Part shown: positions 1-49,658 of the stretch, piece by piece | Layout: every line of letters begins with the position of its first letter | Numbering within the stretch: position 1 is the first letter of the stretch | Source: Ascaris suum | Taxonomy: Eukaryota > Nematoda > Chromadorea > Rhabditida > Ascarididae | NCBI GenBank assembly: GCA_013433145.1 | Contig: CM024188.1 | Span: 3,658,001-3,722,000, forward strand | Direction: 5' to 3' | DNA: 64,000 nucleotides | Position numbers and translations under genes: made by a program | The notes under the pieces: model-generated | What the model saw: only the letters and a program-made list of their open reading frames with translations | Told to the model about the DNA's origin: nothing | Databases searched by the model: none

Positions 1-1600
1 AAGCGGTACCTTGAAGCGGAGAACAACACCAACAACAAGCGGTACCTTTCTCGTCGTTTCAATTCGCTTCTCTGTTCATTGTTAATAGCTTATTGGGTAA
101 ATGGCCTACTTATGAAATGTTTCTTCTCCCGCTGCGTTCTAACTGGAACTATGGAAGGATGTGGCTACTGATGTACTAAAGTGTGATGAGGCGCGGTGTT
201 AAAAGTTCACTGTTGGAAGCACGGCACAAGTGGCTCCGTAGTGAAGTCACAGTTAGAAAATGCTTCCAACGTTTCCAAGAATTTCATTTCTAAAATCTTC
301 GCGAGAAAATCCAGTCGCGAGTTGATAATGTCTCAGCCCCAGCAGTCGTGAACATCACGCTGGCTGCAACTTGCTACAACCATGTCTTTCTTTGCTTATA
401 ACTGAGCACTACTGTGGTTGCGGTAGCCTTGTGGTCGAAGTATCAACTTTGCACTGAAGTTTCCTTCCGTGCTTCAAATTTTCAGAATCATCCCAAATTC
501 AGTGATAAATGAGTAACATCTGCACAGAGACGAAAACAGTAGTGCCAAAAGGTGACATCGTGCAAAAACAGTTTTTTTTCCGTGCATTTTGCTGTACAAT
601 TGAGAGGAAGCTATACTTGCAAGAAATACGTTCGCCCTCATAAACTACTGATTAACGAATACCAAGTCGAAAGCACAAAACAGGTGAAGAAAACCGCAAG
701 TAATATTTTATAAGAACAATTTCTCTTGGAAGCTTTTCTTTCTAAGCAACAAACTGAAGTAACTAAACGAACGGAGCATATAATTAACTACTCGTTTGTT
801 TATTTGTTGATTTATTATTGTCGCATTTAATGTGCAACTCATACACAGTGGGAGTCCGAACAAGTAAAGCGATCTTTATTCAATTAAACGAATTAAATGA
901 TCAAGATGAACTAGGCATAAAATAATACTACATGGTAAAGCAGTTTTTCTACTTCCAGCACTTCAAATTCCTACGTTTGTTGTTTATAAGTGGCCCTTCC
1001 CGATGTAACCCTAATGCTTATGTCGATAGTAAATGTTTTAAAGACATGTTCCTTCCATGTTCCTTGTCTAAGATTTTCTGCTCGTGATAGTGCTGTTAGT
1101 TGATTTTTTCTGCTCCAGTTCCCATAAGACTGCTAAACTTGATTCTATTAAACTTACTGTCAAAGATTTTCCTAGAAAACTGTAAAGGTTCCTTACCTGG
1201 GACAGATATTTACCTTCTGCGCTGGAAAAGGAGACAGATATTTACCTTACACATGAATTCTATATCTGCTGAGGAGGGGAGAAGGAATGAGTGGACAGTT
1301 TCGCCTCAAAGAGTGCTCCTTCTCGAACCTCAGAAAAATGAAAAAATTAGCTTGTGAGGGGGGAGTTGGTCCACTGGGCATTCGAGGGTGGAAGGATTAA
1401 TGCAATGGAAACACTTTAGTTCCCTGCTGCTGAGTATTGCCTATTCTACGCGGTTTAAGAAGAATGTGCATTTTAAGGCTTAAGCTGGACACGTCGAAGA
1501 AGTTGCTTGAGTATCCTGAAACTAGGCGCGATGATGAGTGTTTGGTCGTGCGATCAACTCTTAGTGATATATATCGGATACATCATCGTTACTGTTTCCA
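1..1600. other. no gene identified
   Basis: AT-rich sequence with short direct repeats only: aagcggtacctt at the very start recurs at position 37, and gacagatatttacctt near 1201 recurs near 1232. An acceptor near 1602 opens a 76-codon frame (IPFIDFLLSRHSTKRQ...) that I could not confirm as coding. Confidence 0.5.
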
Positions 1601-2072
1601 GGTTTGATACCATTCATTGACTTCTTGCTTTCTCGTCACTCGACAAAACGTCAAACATTATTTGTAACGAATAAATTATTGCACTATTTTGTGCAATCAA
1701 AATCCTTTAAACAACTGCATTGTAAATTGGAAACGTTTTGCGATTGTACACTGTGTTTAATTTGGCACCTTTTCTTTTGCATGCGGAAAACAACGGATAT
1801 GACGGGCCGTTCGTGGATCACTTCTAGAATGTAGGATTAGGGTTGGTCATATTTAACGAGAAATTCGTTACGTTCAGTTTCCACGTCGTAGCATTATACC
1901 GAGAAAAGTCAAACACTATATAATATTTTTTCATAATTTTGCTTCAACTGACTCAACTAAAAATAGGTCTCTTTAGAATCGCATTGCTCTGCATATAGAG
2001 GAAAAAGAAGTGCCTAGTGCTTTATTACATTTTCGGCCGAGAATATGTAATGATGATTGACTCGAATTGCAG

Positions 2073-2286
2073 GCCGTGATAACACGATGCTTATGCGAGC
2101 AGCTAGGTTTTGAAAGGTCGTGTGGAGTCGACTGCTCTGTGATTGAACCATCAGGCCCGCGAGAGGACCGGCTCGCGTGGAGTGACTTCAAGGGTCGCTT
2201 GATATCCAGTCATGCCACTGAATGCCGCATCCTTCTAAACATCCCCTCAGTCTTCCTCCATCTCTACTTCCTTCTCGTTCTCGGAT
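2073..2286 (+). CDS. candidate plus-strand exon, Cys-containing
   Basis: The acceptor CGAATTGCAG is followed in phase 0 by AVITRCLCEQLGFERSCGVD, CSVIEPSGPREDRLAWSDFK, then GRLISSHATECRI. The segment is GC-rich for the window. The minus strand is also open here, which weakens the argument. The end is unclear; a donor may lie at G|GTCGCT near 2190, which would leave a 57-base intron up to a CCCCTCAG acceptor. Confidence 0.28.
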
Positions 2287-2465
2287 GATACGTGCAGCTT
2301 TGATGTTCACAGATGGAAACAGAATTTCTCTGCAAAATGCAGTGCCGCCACAACGACCGGAAATCCTTTTAAAGTCAGCAATGAAGGCTCCTTTCTTTGC
2401 TTCCGATGCTCTTCAAGATTATGTAGTGTTTAGTAGACACGATTTTTGAAACTGTTTTATAGAGG

Positions 2466-2490
2466 CTTGAGCAGTCTTTGACTGCTCAAG
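2466..2490. other. perfect 11-bp hairpin
   Basis: cttgagcagtc, a three-base loop ttt, then gactgctcaag: a perfect inverted repeat. A near-copy of the preceding GTTTTATAGAGGCT follows 50 bases later. Function unknown; there is no T-run and no sign of a terminator, which would not apply in a nematode. Confidence 0.8.
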
Positions 2491-4173
2491 TTCAAAGGTC
2501 GTTTTATAGAGGCTATGTGGCATATAAGGAACGGGAAGTCTGCGACATTTGCTTCCACCCCAGATCGCAAATGCTTTCATAAAAAACATCCTCATCATTC
2601 GTGCGCTGCCATCCATAATCCAGCAGTTCGTTAAAGACGCTATGTTGTCATTAATATGTGTGACGATAATCTGAAACAGCTTCAAACACAACCCTATCCA
2701 CTTACGGTCTCGAATCGCAATTAAATGTGTGCACTCGACTTCACATGCCTCTTTAAGTTCCGAATTATTTTACATGTATATGAACCGTTTTTATGGAACG
2801 CTTCTCATTGTTGTGTAAATGCCAAAATGAATTAAAGTTTACCACATCACGGAATCACATTCATATAACGGAATGCAACACTGACGATCTTCTTCCTCGT
2901 TACCTATTGCAGTTTCAGGTGTGTGGATTTGAAGGTAAGAAGGATTCTAAGGCAAAATGGTCAAGTATATTTGCTCAGTGAACGAAGATAGAGCGAAATT
3001 TGGTTTGTTTTTTAGCCGGACTGAGTGCAGCAGCGAGCAGCCCCTAAACTCCGCGGACGCCTCGTAAACGGCCTTAAATACTGTGGTCAACTCTTCGTAC
3101 AAAGAGAAAACCCAAACGTGGAAAGGCGGAAATTAAAAAAGAAATATGTAAAGTCAGCAAATTTGATGCCGAAACTTGAACGTTTGGCGACTTCCGCTCG
3201 AACATGTATGTCTGGAAAAAGAATGAGCCATGAGAAAACACTGAACTCGGGATTTTGCTAGCTCATGGAAGCAATGTGCGCTTCAATATCAGCAGTACCG
3301 AAGCTAACTACACCGGACGAGTTGCTTAACAAGAAAACAGACAGGAAAAAACCTACAGTCTGGTCCGCTTCGTTTTGTGATCTTTTTAGTCTCCATCCAC
3401 TTCCTAGCAAATACCGCACCGACAATCGTGTCATAAGATTCTGCTTCTTGGAAACGCTGGAACGAGGTTACCCTTCAGAGCTATTCGAGGTGATGACTTT
3501 GTGAACACTGTGGTGATGTGTCATTGATAACTTGCGATCTCTTCGAGAATTTGCCGACTACAACGCCGCGACCGGACATTCTCGGACATTTCTCATTTTA
3601 AAGGATCTCAAAACACCCGTACTGCAAAGGAAGTGTAAGATGCCTTATTTCCTAGCGTAAGGAATTATGCTTGAAGTATTCGGACGAAAAAATTAACATC
3701 TGTCTTCATCATGACAAATGTTTTTGACGTCGATCACTCTGATGGAATAAATGTATCCACGACATATGATAATAATAAACGCGCTACTGTCATAATTCAG
3801 TTGCCAATTTAACAAGAACAATAAACAATTCACAGAGTAATCTTTACTTACGAATGCTAGATTCCCAGAAGGCGCTATCCAGATGCAAACCCCTTACCTA
3901 ATTCTACGGATGTGCAACGAATTCCAGCCGTTCTAAAAATTTGAACTGATTGCTACACACCCTCCGCCGACCACTTCTAACCAGCTGTCTTGTCACGTCC
4001 CCTCACGCTCGCCATTTGGATAGCGTAGTTTCCTTCCACCTCGTGGAAAAGTCCGCATCAATTTTTTTTTCGTTCCCCATTCGCATTTCCATGCATTATT
4101 TGCAAGAGCTGATGAAAACGTTTATCAATTTTGCGCTGGACGACTCCTTTCTTCCACTTTTTTGCTGCTACAG

Positions 4174-4512
4174 TGCAGCCATGACACCTCCAACCTTATG
4201 TTAAATTCCATGATGGTTTGTTCGGTACCTGCACGTAATGGACAAAACTTTCACTACAGAACAACGTCGCCACATTTCTATTCCTTGCGGCGACAAAACT
4301 TCATCAAAATTAGACCGGCTAGATTCCCAAATATTCCCTCCTTAACACCGGTGACAGCGTGCATAGTTCATTCTCCTAATGGAAATTTGACCAGTTCTAT
4401 TGCTAACTGTGCAGAGCATGCAAGCCTTTTCAAATGCACAAGCGCAATGTTCTGCCCTCAACTCATTCATCCTGACGCTTTCCACTTCGGGAACGCCTTG
4501 CCAAGATTTTAG
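4174..4512 (+). CDS. candidate plus-strand terminal exon
   Basis: The acceptor TTTTTTGCTGCTACAG is followed by 112 codons to TAG. Parts read CSHDTSNLMLNSMMVCSVPA, TACIVHSPNGNLTSSIANCA and FCPQLIHPDAFHFGNALPRF. An AATAAA follows at 4675-4680. Several cysteines and N-x-T/S sites would suit an extracellular segment, but no family was recognised. It might belong with the exon-like piece at 2073. Confidence 0.28.
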   Translation, partial: CSHDTSNLMLNSMMVCSVPARNGQNFHYRTTSPHFYSLRRQNFIKIRPARFPNIPSLTPVTACIVHSPNGNLTSSIANCAEHASLFKCTSAMFCPQLIHPDAFHFGNALPRF

Positions 4513-4699
4513 CAAAGCAAGGGCAACCTGTGGAAGATTTTACAGCAGCCGTTCTACTAATGCCCACATTCATACGTCCTACTGTACTACTCTGAACTAC
4601 AAAAAGTAGCCAACCGTGCTTCATCATACATGCACATTCCGGTTGAGACGGTTGAAGCTAATCAGTTATAAACGAATAAAACGTTCACTAAAGTGTGAA

Positions 4700-6570
4700 G
4701 CGGAACTAAGCGTCACATTTTTGCCGTTCCACTCAAACTGTGCGATCTTGTTTTATTAGACTGCACAGAATGGGGGAAGGGCAAACCATACAGCACAACA
4801 TAACCGAATTCAGCGTGAAGATGAAACGGGACCGGAGAAGATCGGGTTTCGGCATCCATCTTGCTCATCGAAATTCCTCGTTAGCACACTGAACATTGGA
4901 GAAACTGTAGCTGGCGACGTTCAGATGAAAGTGTCAGTATCTTTACGGCTAACGTGACTTCATAGGCATATCATTTCTCTCTGATTTGTGACTCTCTCCC
5001 CACGACGGTAAACAGCACTCTAGTTCCCGCCACATAACATGGATAGCAAGACCAAGTAAAATGATCAGTTATATATTTTGCAATCAAAATCAGAATTTGC
5101 ATCGAATGACATCATCGACAAATGAGTATATCGGAAGTGCGAGAGTAATAATTTCTTGGAAATATGGCGTATAACTGAGAGTCGAAGAGAATCATTCACA
5201 GAAGCGAGCACCCTCAAGAGACAGATAGACGCGTCGGACATCCGAAAGCATCGCCGTCTGAGTGTCTCGCCACAGATTATGCTTTTGGGCATTAAAACCC
5301 CGTCTCAATCTCAGGGATTCATATGTAGAGTGGTTTTTGTTAAGTTACTGCTAGGTACAGGGGAACGCAACGACAGATGATGAGCGAACTCCAACTTTGT
5401 ACCGGGTATTTGTCATAGAGCCTCCAAAATTGGAAACGAACTGAAGCGATCTGCCACCTCAAAGTACTATGGATGATTGAGCGTGAAACCACATTTGATC
5501 GCTGTAGTCTATAATAGAGACTCTGAGTCTGACACAGACTATACAACATTTTCTGGAGCAATCCTCATTGCTCTTGTAACTGCTTCAAAAAAAATTCACA
5601 AGATTAGACTTGCATAAATATGAGAAATGCATGCCGTTTGGGCAAAACGAAGAGGTGAGTGCTTTTGTTTTAATGAAAGAAAGCCGGCTGCATCACTCAT
5701 ATCATTAGACATTATATCATTTGGCCCTTTTTCAAAAACGTACACCCTAAATGTTTGGTTGGCTTGAAAAAAAAAAAAAAAAAAAAAAAAGAAGAGAAGC
5801 AAATAATGCATGCAGCGTTATACAAATACATAATATCTTCAGAGAAAAAAGTGAACAAACCATTCACAAATAATCATCAAAACGATTGTTTCTAAACGAA
5901 TTCAGCTTCAAATATCAACAAGAATCGAAGCAGTTTGAACAGGAATTCAAATCGCAAGTGAACAAACAATACGCACTCCAATACGCATTAGAAAAAAATA
6001 TAAAAAATCGAAATTCGATGATAATTTAACAACTGCAAGAGCCGAAACTCAGCTAATTGCGCTTTAATGTGAACCCTGTACTCTAAGTTACCGCTGTGCA
6101 TCTCGAGGCAGCGGCGCGAGGTCACTTCGAACGGGACATTACTCACTCCTGCTATAACAGGGACACATTATGCTTTCTAGAGAAAAAACAAAAAAACAAA
6201 AAAGAAATCCAAGCCAATTTTTAAAGCAATTGCAAAATCAGTTTTTTATACAATATTACGCAAAAATCATTACTCGTAAGGTACAGATTCCTTCTTGAAG
6301 ACATTAGTTCTCAGCGACCAAACTTAATTGCTGCGCTTATTTAAGATGATGAGGAGCCTTTTAGCAAAGGTATTCCAATATTCAAAAGCACATCTCTGAC
6401 TCTTTCATAGAAATTCAGATCAGCACATTTTCAAAATTAGACGCATTCCATTTCGGGGATATTTTTGAAAAATTAAAAAAAAAAAAAAACTAAACGCGCG
6501 TCGGCAACCGCAGATCCAAACGATCGCGAGTAAACACATTAAACATTGGGAAGAACAACCCAGAGAAATG
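4700..6570. other. no gene identified
   Basis: AT-rich, with A-runs at 5767-5790 and 6476-6490. No convincing exon on either strand. It may contain the 3' end of a plus-strand transcript ending near 4.7 kb and flank the possible ldb-1 exon at 6.6 kb. Confidence 0.5.
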
Positions 6571-6576
6571 AGGCGA

Positions 6577-6695
6577 TTAACTGAACGCCTCTAATCCGGA
6601 CGCAAATGGTTGCGATTGTTGCTGCATCAACGTCATCTGTGCGGCTAGCGCGGATGCTTTTCGTTGCGCAGCTGTCTGTCGCGATTGCGTTCTCT
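6577..6695 (-). CDS. ldb-1: possible alternative ldb-1 terminal exon
   Basis: The acceptor reads GTCTTGCAG before 6695. In the phase supplied by the LID exon the frame reads KRTQSRQTAAQRKASALAAQ, then MTLMQQQSQPFASGLEAFS and TAA. The Gln-rich reading looks like a genuine C-terminus and fits in phase. However, the 3-kb gap and lack of homology leave it as an alternative. It could belong to another minus-strand transcript. Confidence 0.4.
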
Positions 6696-8191
6696 CTGCA
6701 AGACGACATCTTTAATTAGAAAACTTCAAGCATAAAAATAGTAAATGCCAATAAGAAATCCATAAATTCGGTGAATGAGGAAAGCAGGTGAAAATCACCT
6801 CCACCGCTAATCTCTCTAGCTGCTTCTGTTTGTTTGAAGTGTGTGCTCCACCCATAACTGTGTGCAAGATAAAAACATCGTAACCAATCAAAGCGTCAGA
6901 TGAAAGCCTCTCAGTTGAAAATTCTGGCGAAATTGACGTCATCTATCTACTAATTCAAATACAGAGTGAATTTCATGAACCTGATCGCAACAATTTTACA
7001 CCGACTTTTGCACACACATTCCACGCAATGTCACATATCTATGAAAGAAGGTAGTGTAAATTGCAAGCCGTGAATGCAATAAATTCTACACATTAATACC
7101 AAACTCTAACGAATCCGCCTTTCAAATTTTGAAGTACGCATATATATAACTGTCGGTTGAAATTCGAATTCCCTACAATTTATGCCCTAAAAAGTCCAAC
7201 CGGAAGCAGAATAAAAAAGTGAGAAACCCTTAAAGAAAACATAACAATTCTATAATAACGGATCGCCACGCAAAAACAATCGTAGTGAAGAATAATTCAA
7301 ACTGAGAGAAGAGAAAAACGAAACCATAAACATTAACTGAGTATCGCTTCATCGCAGATAAACACTATCGAAACCATTCCCAATTCCCTCTACCGAAAAT
7401 AATGTCTGGACCAATGTGGCTCATTCTTTTAGCAAAAGTAACCAATGGAGAGTGAGATTATCATCAACTCAAATAAACATGCGATCATCGCAGTTACACT
7501 TAATTGATAATAAGCATCCAAAAACGACTTGTACGTTTAGCGCCCACTAAAATGTATATGAATCTCTTCCTTTTCAAAGGTCGTTTATTTCCTATCCAAA
7601 TAAGCATCCGATCTGCAAACGGCTTATTGTTCACTCAGCCAAAAACTGTACCAAGCGCTTATATTTATATCAATTGAAGAATGCAACTGTTATGCAAATT
7701 CAGTTGAACGCCCCACTAGAATAACTCGCTGTTTTAATCAACTGCTACTCAACCGCTGAACGCAAATAATTTAACCACACTTTCCGTTTGCGTGCGTGTT
7801 AACAGCGACCGATTATGAAAACCAAATCTCCGCTCCCCCAACCATTCACTTGGCTATATTAATGAAAATGACAGCATCAAGCAACTGAACAAATATCGTT
7901 TCTCAGATTTGCGGCCAATTTCAAGAAAGTATTTTACTGATAAAATGGAAGACAAGATTCTGCGCTAATGCCCCGTCCAAAGCTCGCAACAGTGCAAAAA
8001 TAACCGCTGTCCATTCAGTCAGCTCAAAGGCGCGATGAATTCGATATTCAGTAAAATGAAGCATATTACTTAAATTCGCTGAAAGAGCAGCACAAAAGAG
8101 AGAAAGTGCATGCACAGATCCAATAGATAAGAAAAGGGGAGTAGAGAATACGTGCGTGGGTGAGTGAAATAGATAGATTGCGCACAAGCAC

Positions 8192-8238
8192 GATGCCTTA
8201 TAGGGTATATCCCTATGTGCTTTATAGGCATGATCGTT
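8192..8238. other. nested imperfect hairpin
   Basis: The inner arms ataggg/ccctat flank tatat. Outer arms, atgccttata on the left and ttataggcat on the right, also pair imperfectly. It lies downstream of the main ldb-1 stop codon and so may be in the 3'UTR. It is too short for a convincing microRNA precursor. Confidence 0.5.
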
Positions 8239-8922
8239 TTAGGGCATTTCGGAGCGATACAACGTCCATCTCTATGAATAAGTGAAAGACTAGCGCTAAA
8301 CAATATGTACGAAGAAAGCATCCGGCAAGCACAAACAACAATAAATATAGCAAGCAGCACCTAACTAGCTGAAAACACAAACATATACCGAACAACAACC
8401 CCACAATAATAATAGTACAGACAAAGAGGGCGAGCCAACCGACGGAAATATTAGAAGTCTATAGGTTGAAGAAAAGCGATATCCTCTTAGCATGCCCAAT
8501 ACATGAAAGTTCCGCCATCTCCGAAGCATGAAAACTGCCCGCATGCTGCGATAAAAAGATCGATTTTAGATGAGCGCCCTTATAACCCACCCCCATCACA
8601 AGGCACATTCTGCACATTCGACTTGTGGCTGAGGTCGTCAATCGCTGTGCTACTCGTTCACATCTTCGCCCAGTTTTTACGCTACTATGCCATCGGAAAG
8701 TATCGTGTTAACATATTTTCATTCACATTGCAGTTGCAAGGGTACTTGGTGCAAATGGATACATTTCAAGTACAGCGGAAAGAGAACAACGAGCACCATG
8801 AGCCACAAGCGAGAGGCAAATGCTGGAGTTATTGCTGGGAACAGAAATGCGTCAAAGTCGTTTAGCAAGATAAATATGCTAAATTATTCAAAAACTGTAC
8901 CAGCAGCTAAGACCGATCTGTA

Positions 8923-45782
<36,860 letters not shown>

Positions 45783-46666
45783 TGGGCGACCGGCCACAGG
45801 CTGTAGCTGGGCCGGTGCCAACAAAGAAGAAACAATTGCCACCGCGAAAGATGTCCGTCGTTATTCAACAAAAATCACCACCGTAATGCTTGACGCGTCG
45901 TACGCTGCAATATTGAGCATTTTCTTCACTTCATCTATTTTTTGAGCGACTAGATATTTTGAACGTCTCGCTTAACGCTATTATGTTAGACATTCATTCG
46001 CTATCGACGACCAAACATTTGCAATTCACATCGATATATCACACGCTCTAACTGCAGAATTAGTGCACAGATAGACTAAACATTCAACGTGAATGCCACT
46101 CACAGAATGTTTCAGCAGTGATGCTGAAGAGCTTCTAAAAAATATTTTTCGAAGAGGTATAACCAAAACAATTCCGAAAGTGAGTTGAATGTGCACGAAT
46201 CAACTAGATTTATTCCTTCGTTCTTGCACTATATGAGGTGTTTGAACTATATTTCGCAAGAAATATGAAAACTTTGCATAGTATTAATGGCATCACCATG
46301 CAACGATTCCAACTGCCAAAAGTCAATTGTTTCTTCACGGAACTCCTTTTTTATTGTTCTATATGAAGGTAAAGTTTAACAAATATTTGAACCTTTATCA
46401 AACTGCACGTTGAATGTTCATTTCCAATAGCTCTCCAATCATTCAAAGTGTTACCTACAATGAAAGGACTTGCAGAAACGAAATCAGCGACCTCTTGGTG
46501 AGTTTTTCTAGTTGCAACTAGGGTAGCCGTTACATTAGTTCAACGGTCGGAAAATTTCTTCCCAATTTTCGAAACCTGTCTATTTGATGTTAGCAGTGAA
46601 ACGATGCTAATATGCACTCGAGTTGACATCTTTTCATTTTTGAAGGCCGTTCCATTTCTTTTTCAG

Positions 46667-46742
46667 TGAATCGGTGCCAAATTCAGAGGAAAACATTTCA
46701 ATTTTGAGTGAAGATGGCGCTTACATATGTGAAAATCAATAA
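46667..46742 (+). CDS. candidate plus-strand last exon with overlapping poly(A) signal
   Basis: An excellent acceptor (CATTTCTTTTTCAG) is followed, after one base, by ESVPNSEENISILSEDGAYI then CENQ and TAA. The stop codon lies inside an AATAAA (46738-46743), a compact nematode-style 3' end. It starts in phase 2. The acidic, Ser-rich reading looks like a protein tail. It could be the last exon of the plus-strand candidate upstream, but no linking donor was found. Confidence 0.4.
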
Positions 46743-47119
46743 AAATCATTTAACCGCTACTAACAGCGGAGAATTTCCACCCTAGTTAGGAAAAAAAAAA
46801 CCTAGTAAACGTTTGCGATTCTTCGACGATAGGAACCAATAAAGAACAGCTGGTGAAACGCACTCTGAAAGCGTTTTTAACCGTATTCATACTAACTTTC
46901 CATTGACGCCAAAATAATGCCCACTATTGTGTGATACTGTTTACGTTCCTCTCATTTAGCAAATCATATATACCTCATACCACGTATAACAAAAATTAAA
47001 TGCTAGAATATGTGATTTTCATTAGCGAAATTGCACCACCAGAATATCAGGCAGCTGCAAATTTCACTCGGCTTCTAACCTTCGACTGACATAGGCGTCA
47101 AGCTTGTGAAGGAAATTAA

Positions 47120-48065
47120 AACGAGTGCAAAAAAACGCTTTCGTAATTCTTTTTGCTGTATTGGCGCGCCATGATCCGATAAAGTGTTTTAGGATTTTTA
47201 AGATGCCATTCAGTTTGGAAAGCAATTATTGGTTCACACCTCCATATATTCTTTTCTTCATGTCATACAAAAGTCCTATGTGGTTATCAATCCGCAGTCC
47301 ATTCAGAAACGTTATATCTGCTATCACGCTCAACTGGCATTGGTATTCGATCAGAGGAAAGGTAAAAGGTTGCACGAGGTGGGAGGAAAAACCGTGTGGC
47401 ATATCCATTAAACTTCCACTAAAACCATTATTTTGATCACACAAAGCGAAATCTTGCAGCTTTTCCTATTTTTTCCATAGCTCGCGATTTGGAGTTCACA
47501 CATTTTTCGTTAGAGTCGTGAACTCTGCACTCTTACCTGCTCGAGTCGCTCTCCGCCTTCGAAAGATTCACTGCGCATCAACGACGAAATGACATTTGAA
47601 AATGCGAGTTAGTGACAGTGCAGAAAAGCGAAAGCTGTAGAGTTCTGCGGACAACTGCTAGTAATAGGGTAAGCCAAGGATGTGTACTGTTGCAGTTTAT
47701 GAAACGGAGCAAACTTGCCGGGAAACGGCACCAACAAAAAAAATTGCTCAGCTGTCACGCTAATAATCGGAATGCTTCGTTGCCGACTCAGCTGGACGTT
47801 CCCCTATCGTGCACAAACCACTGTCGATCGAATACACCAAACATAATGTTGACACCCGAAACAAGTTATTTGTTACTCATCGTGACAAGTTTGCCGGCAG
47901 TGACACGACGAGAACATTCGACTGCAGTTATGCAGTCAACGAAATCATCATGCTACGAATACGTAATAATGACCATCTATCCACCCCTTTGCATATTTCA
48001 ACACCTTTTTTTCAGTTGGTGAGGGATGTAAGCATGGTTATACGTAAATTTAGATTACCGTAGAT
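47120..48065. pseudogene. overlapping protein-like frames, possibly a decayed element
   Basis: Plus-strand frames of 103, 136 and 84 codons overlap a 72-codon minus-strand frame. The 84-codon one reads NVDTRNKLFVTHRDKFAGSD and YAVNEIIMLRIRNNDHLSTP and runs through a CTTTTTTTCAG. Frames switch and none is cleanly bounded by splice sites, which suggests a broken gene or transposon piece. No family identified. Confidence 0.25.
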
Positions 48066-48890
48066 GGAAAGTGCAGTTGAAATGCTACTTATGCAAATCA
48101 CAGTATGTTTTTTAGCCGTGCCGTAATACATACTTTCAAGTAGAACATTAATCGCCATAAAACGTTTCCGTACGACTAAAAGATGCAATTTTGAGCGAGG
48201 TTCACATCGTTGCTGCGTGTAAAACTACACTTTTCTTTGTGATGCTTTGATATGCGAAGAGACAACAAGAAATTCGCTTTAAAGAATGCGTTTCCAGTCA
48301 CTTGAGTTTCGGCCACTTCCGTCCTTGCCACTCACGCGCCGGACATCTGTACTCCGATTATATGAGCCCCGCATCTTTTAACAACCTTTTGGGATGTTTT
48401 AAGTGAAGAGTGCCAGGACGTCTACGCCGCGAAAGTTTGCATAGCTAAGAAATGAACCACCCGCTTTTTTTCAATTCCAAATTTCACAGAAGGACTTAAT
48501 CCAGTTTAAATGTGGGGTTTCAGTTTAATACGCATTAACCATCCTGATCCTCGTTTCACTAGTTGAGTCGTCTATAATAATTAGGCGTCCCTCTTTTCTT
48601 TAAACAGGACGGTTCTAGGCAAAAAAGAGTGAGCGTACTATTCCTTGCTCATTTGAGCCCTTTCCGTCTTTTTCAAGCCTTCTGGCGTTGTTGTTTGCTC
48701 AGTGGAGCCCGCTTGGTCTGCCGATGTTTGTTTGCTTGCTTCGCATGTCCTGCTCTGCGCTTGCTTTTGTGCACAGGCTTGGGGGTGAAAATCACAGCCG
48801 CACTTCTCATCTGAATGGTTTATAACCGACTTGTTTTTGAGTCGTTTTTAACCGGAAGAAGAAGGTGACAACAATCAAAACTTTCTCTTG

Positions 48891-48942
48891 CAGCTTAAAT
48901 TATGATGTACCCATTTACAAAGACAAAAAAGTCTTGAAAAAA
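48891..48942 (+). CDS. candidate short terminal exon
   Basis: The acceptor CTTTCTCTTGCAG is followed, after one base, by LNYDVPIYKDKKVLKK and TGA. It is short, so support comes mainly from the strength of the splice site and the charged tail. No neighbour in matching phase was identified. Confidence 0.18.
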
Positions 48943-49525
48943 TGAAGTTCAGGCTTCGTGTCTTGTTCTGTTCTTATCCACACTGGAACGTTCATTTAAA
49001 AAAGAGCGCACATACTCATTTGAAACGCTACCAAAAATTTCTAAGAAATAACTATATCAGCGTTCTTCTACTCACCATGAAATATGTCCGGGAAAAGCCA
49101 TAGGCCTCATTAAGTCGGTGCAGGTTCATTCAACTCGAACCGAAACCATGGTCTTGAACGCACGATAATATGAAAAATTAGCAGTGTCCCTCTCTTTGTT
49201 CAATAGCATATTGCCAAACTCCTGTCTGATAGAAAAACCGACTCTAGTAGTGAATCGTTAATAAGGAATACAAAATAACGGGGAGACGAACTTCTTCATT
49301 CCTCACTTCTGTCATTACTACGATGGAGTTCACTAAGGAACACACATTCAGTAGGTCCAGATGCACCGTTAAGAAGACTAATAATCTGCCCTTTCTCTCG
49401 CTTATACACATTCATTTCGGAGCACATAGTTCTTGAAAGCAGGTCCACAGCATGTTCGTTCTAATCTGAGCAATTAATCCCTCCCCAAACCTCCTTCCAG
49501 GTTCTCTCTTGATTATGCCACTCAC

Positions 49526-49658
49526 CAAACTTGTACCTTAGACGCCCAAAATGGAGCACCGTCCGCTTGCGTAACTTTCACAGAATCAATGAAACCAAAA
49601 TCCATTTTTTTAGCCATAAAGACCGATTCTAAGACATATGTAATGGTTTCGTACCCAT
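49526..49658 (-). CDS. candidate internal exon, unrecognised protein
   Basis: The acceptor is TGTATTAG and the donor TG|GTGAGT. The frame is open throughout: GYETITYVLESVFMAKKMDF, then GFIDSVKVTQADGAPFWASK, then VQVW. The residue pattern (alternating hydrophobic, Tyr/Trp/Phe-containing) looks like a folded, beta-rich domain. It starts in phase 1 and ends in phase 2. It lies about 3.8 kb upstream of the distal ldb-1 exon on the same strand but does not fit it in phase. No family recognised. Confidence 0.45.

Noticed and set aside
8503..8865. 120-codon plus-strand frame (KVPPSPKHENCPHAAIK...)
   Set aside because: Lies opposite the probable ldb-1 3'UTR, has no splice support or recognisable motif, and is within chance length for the window.
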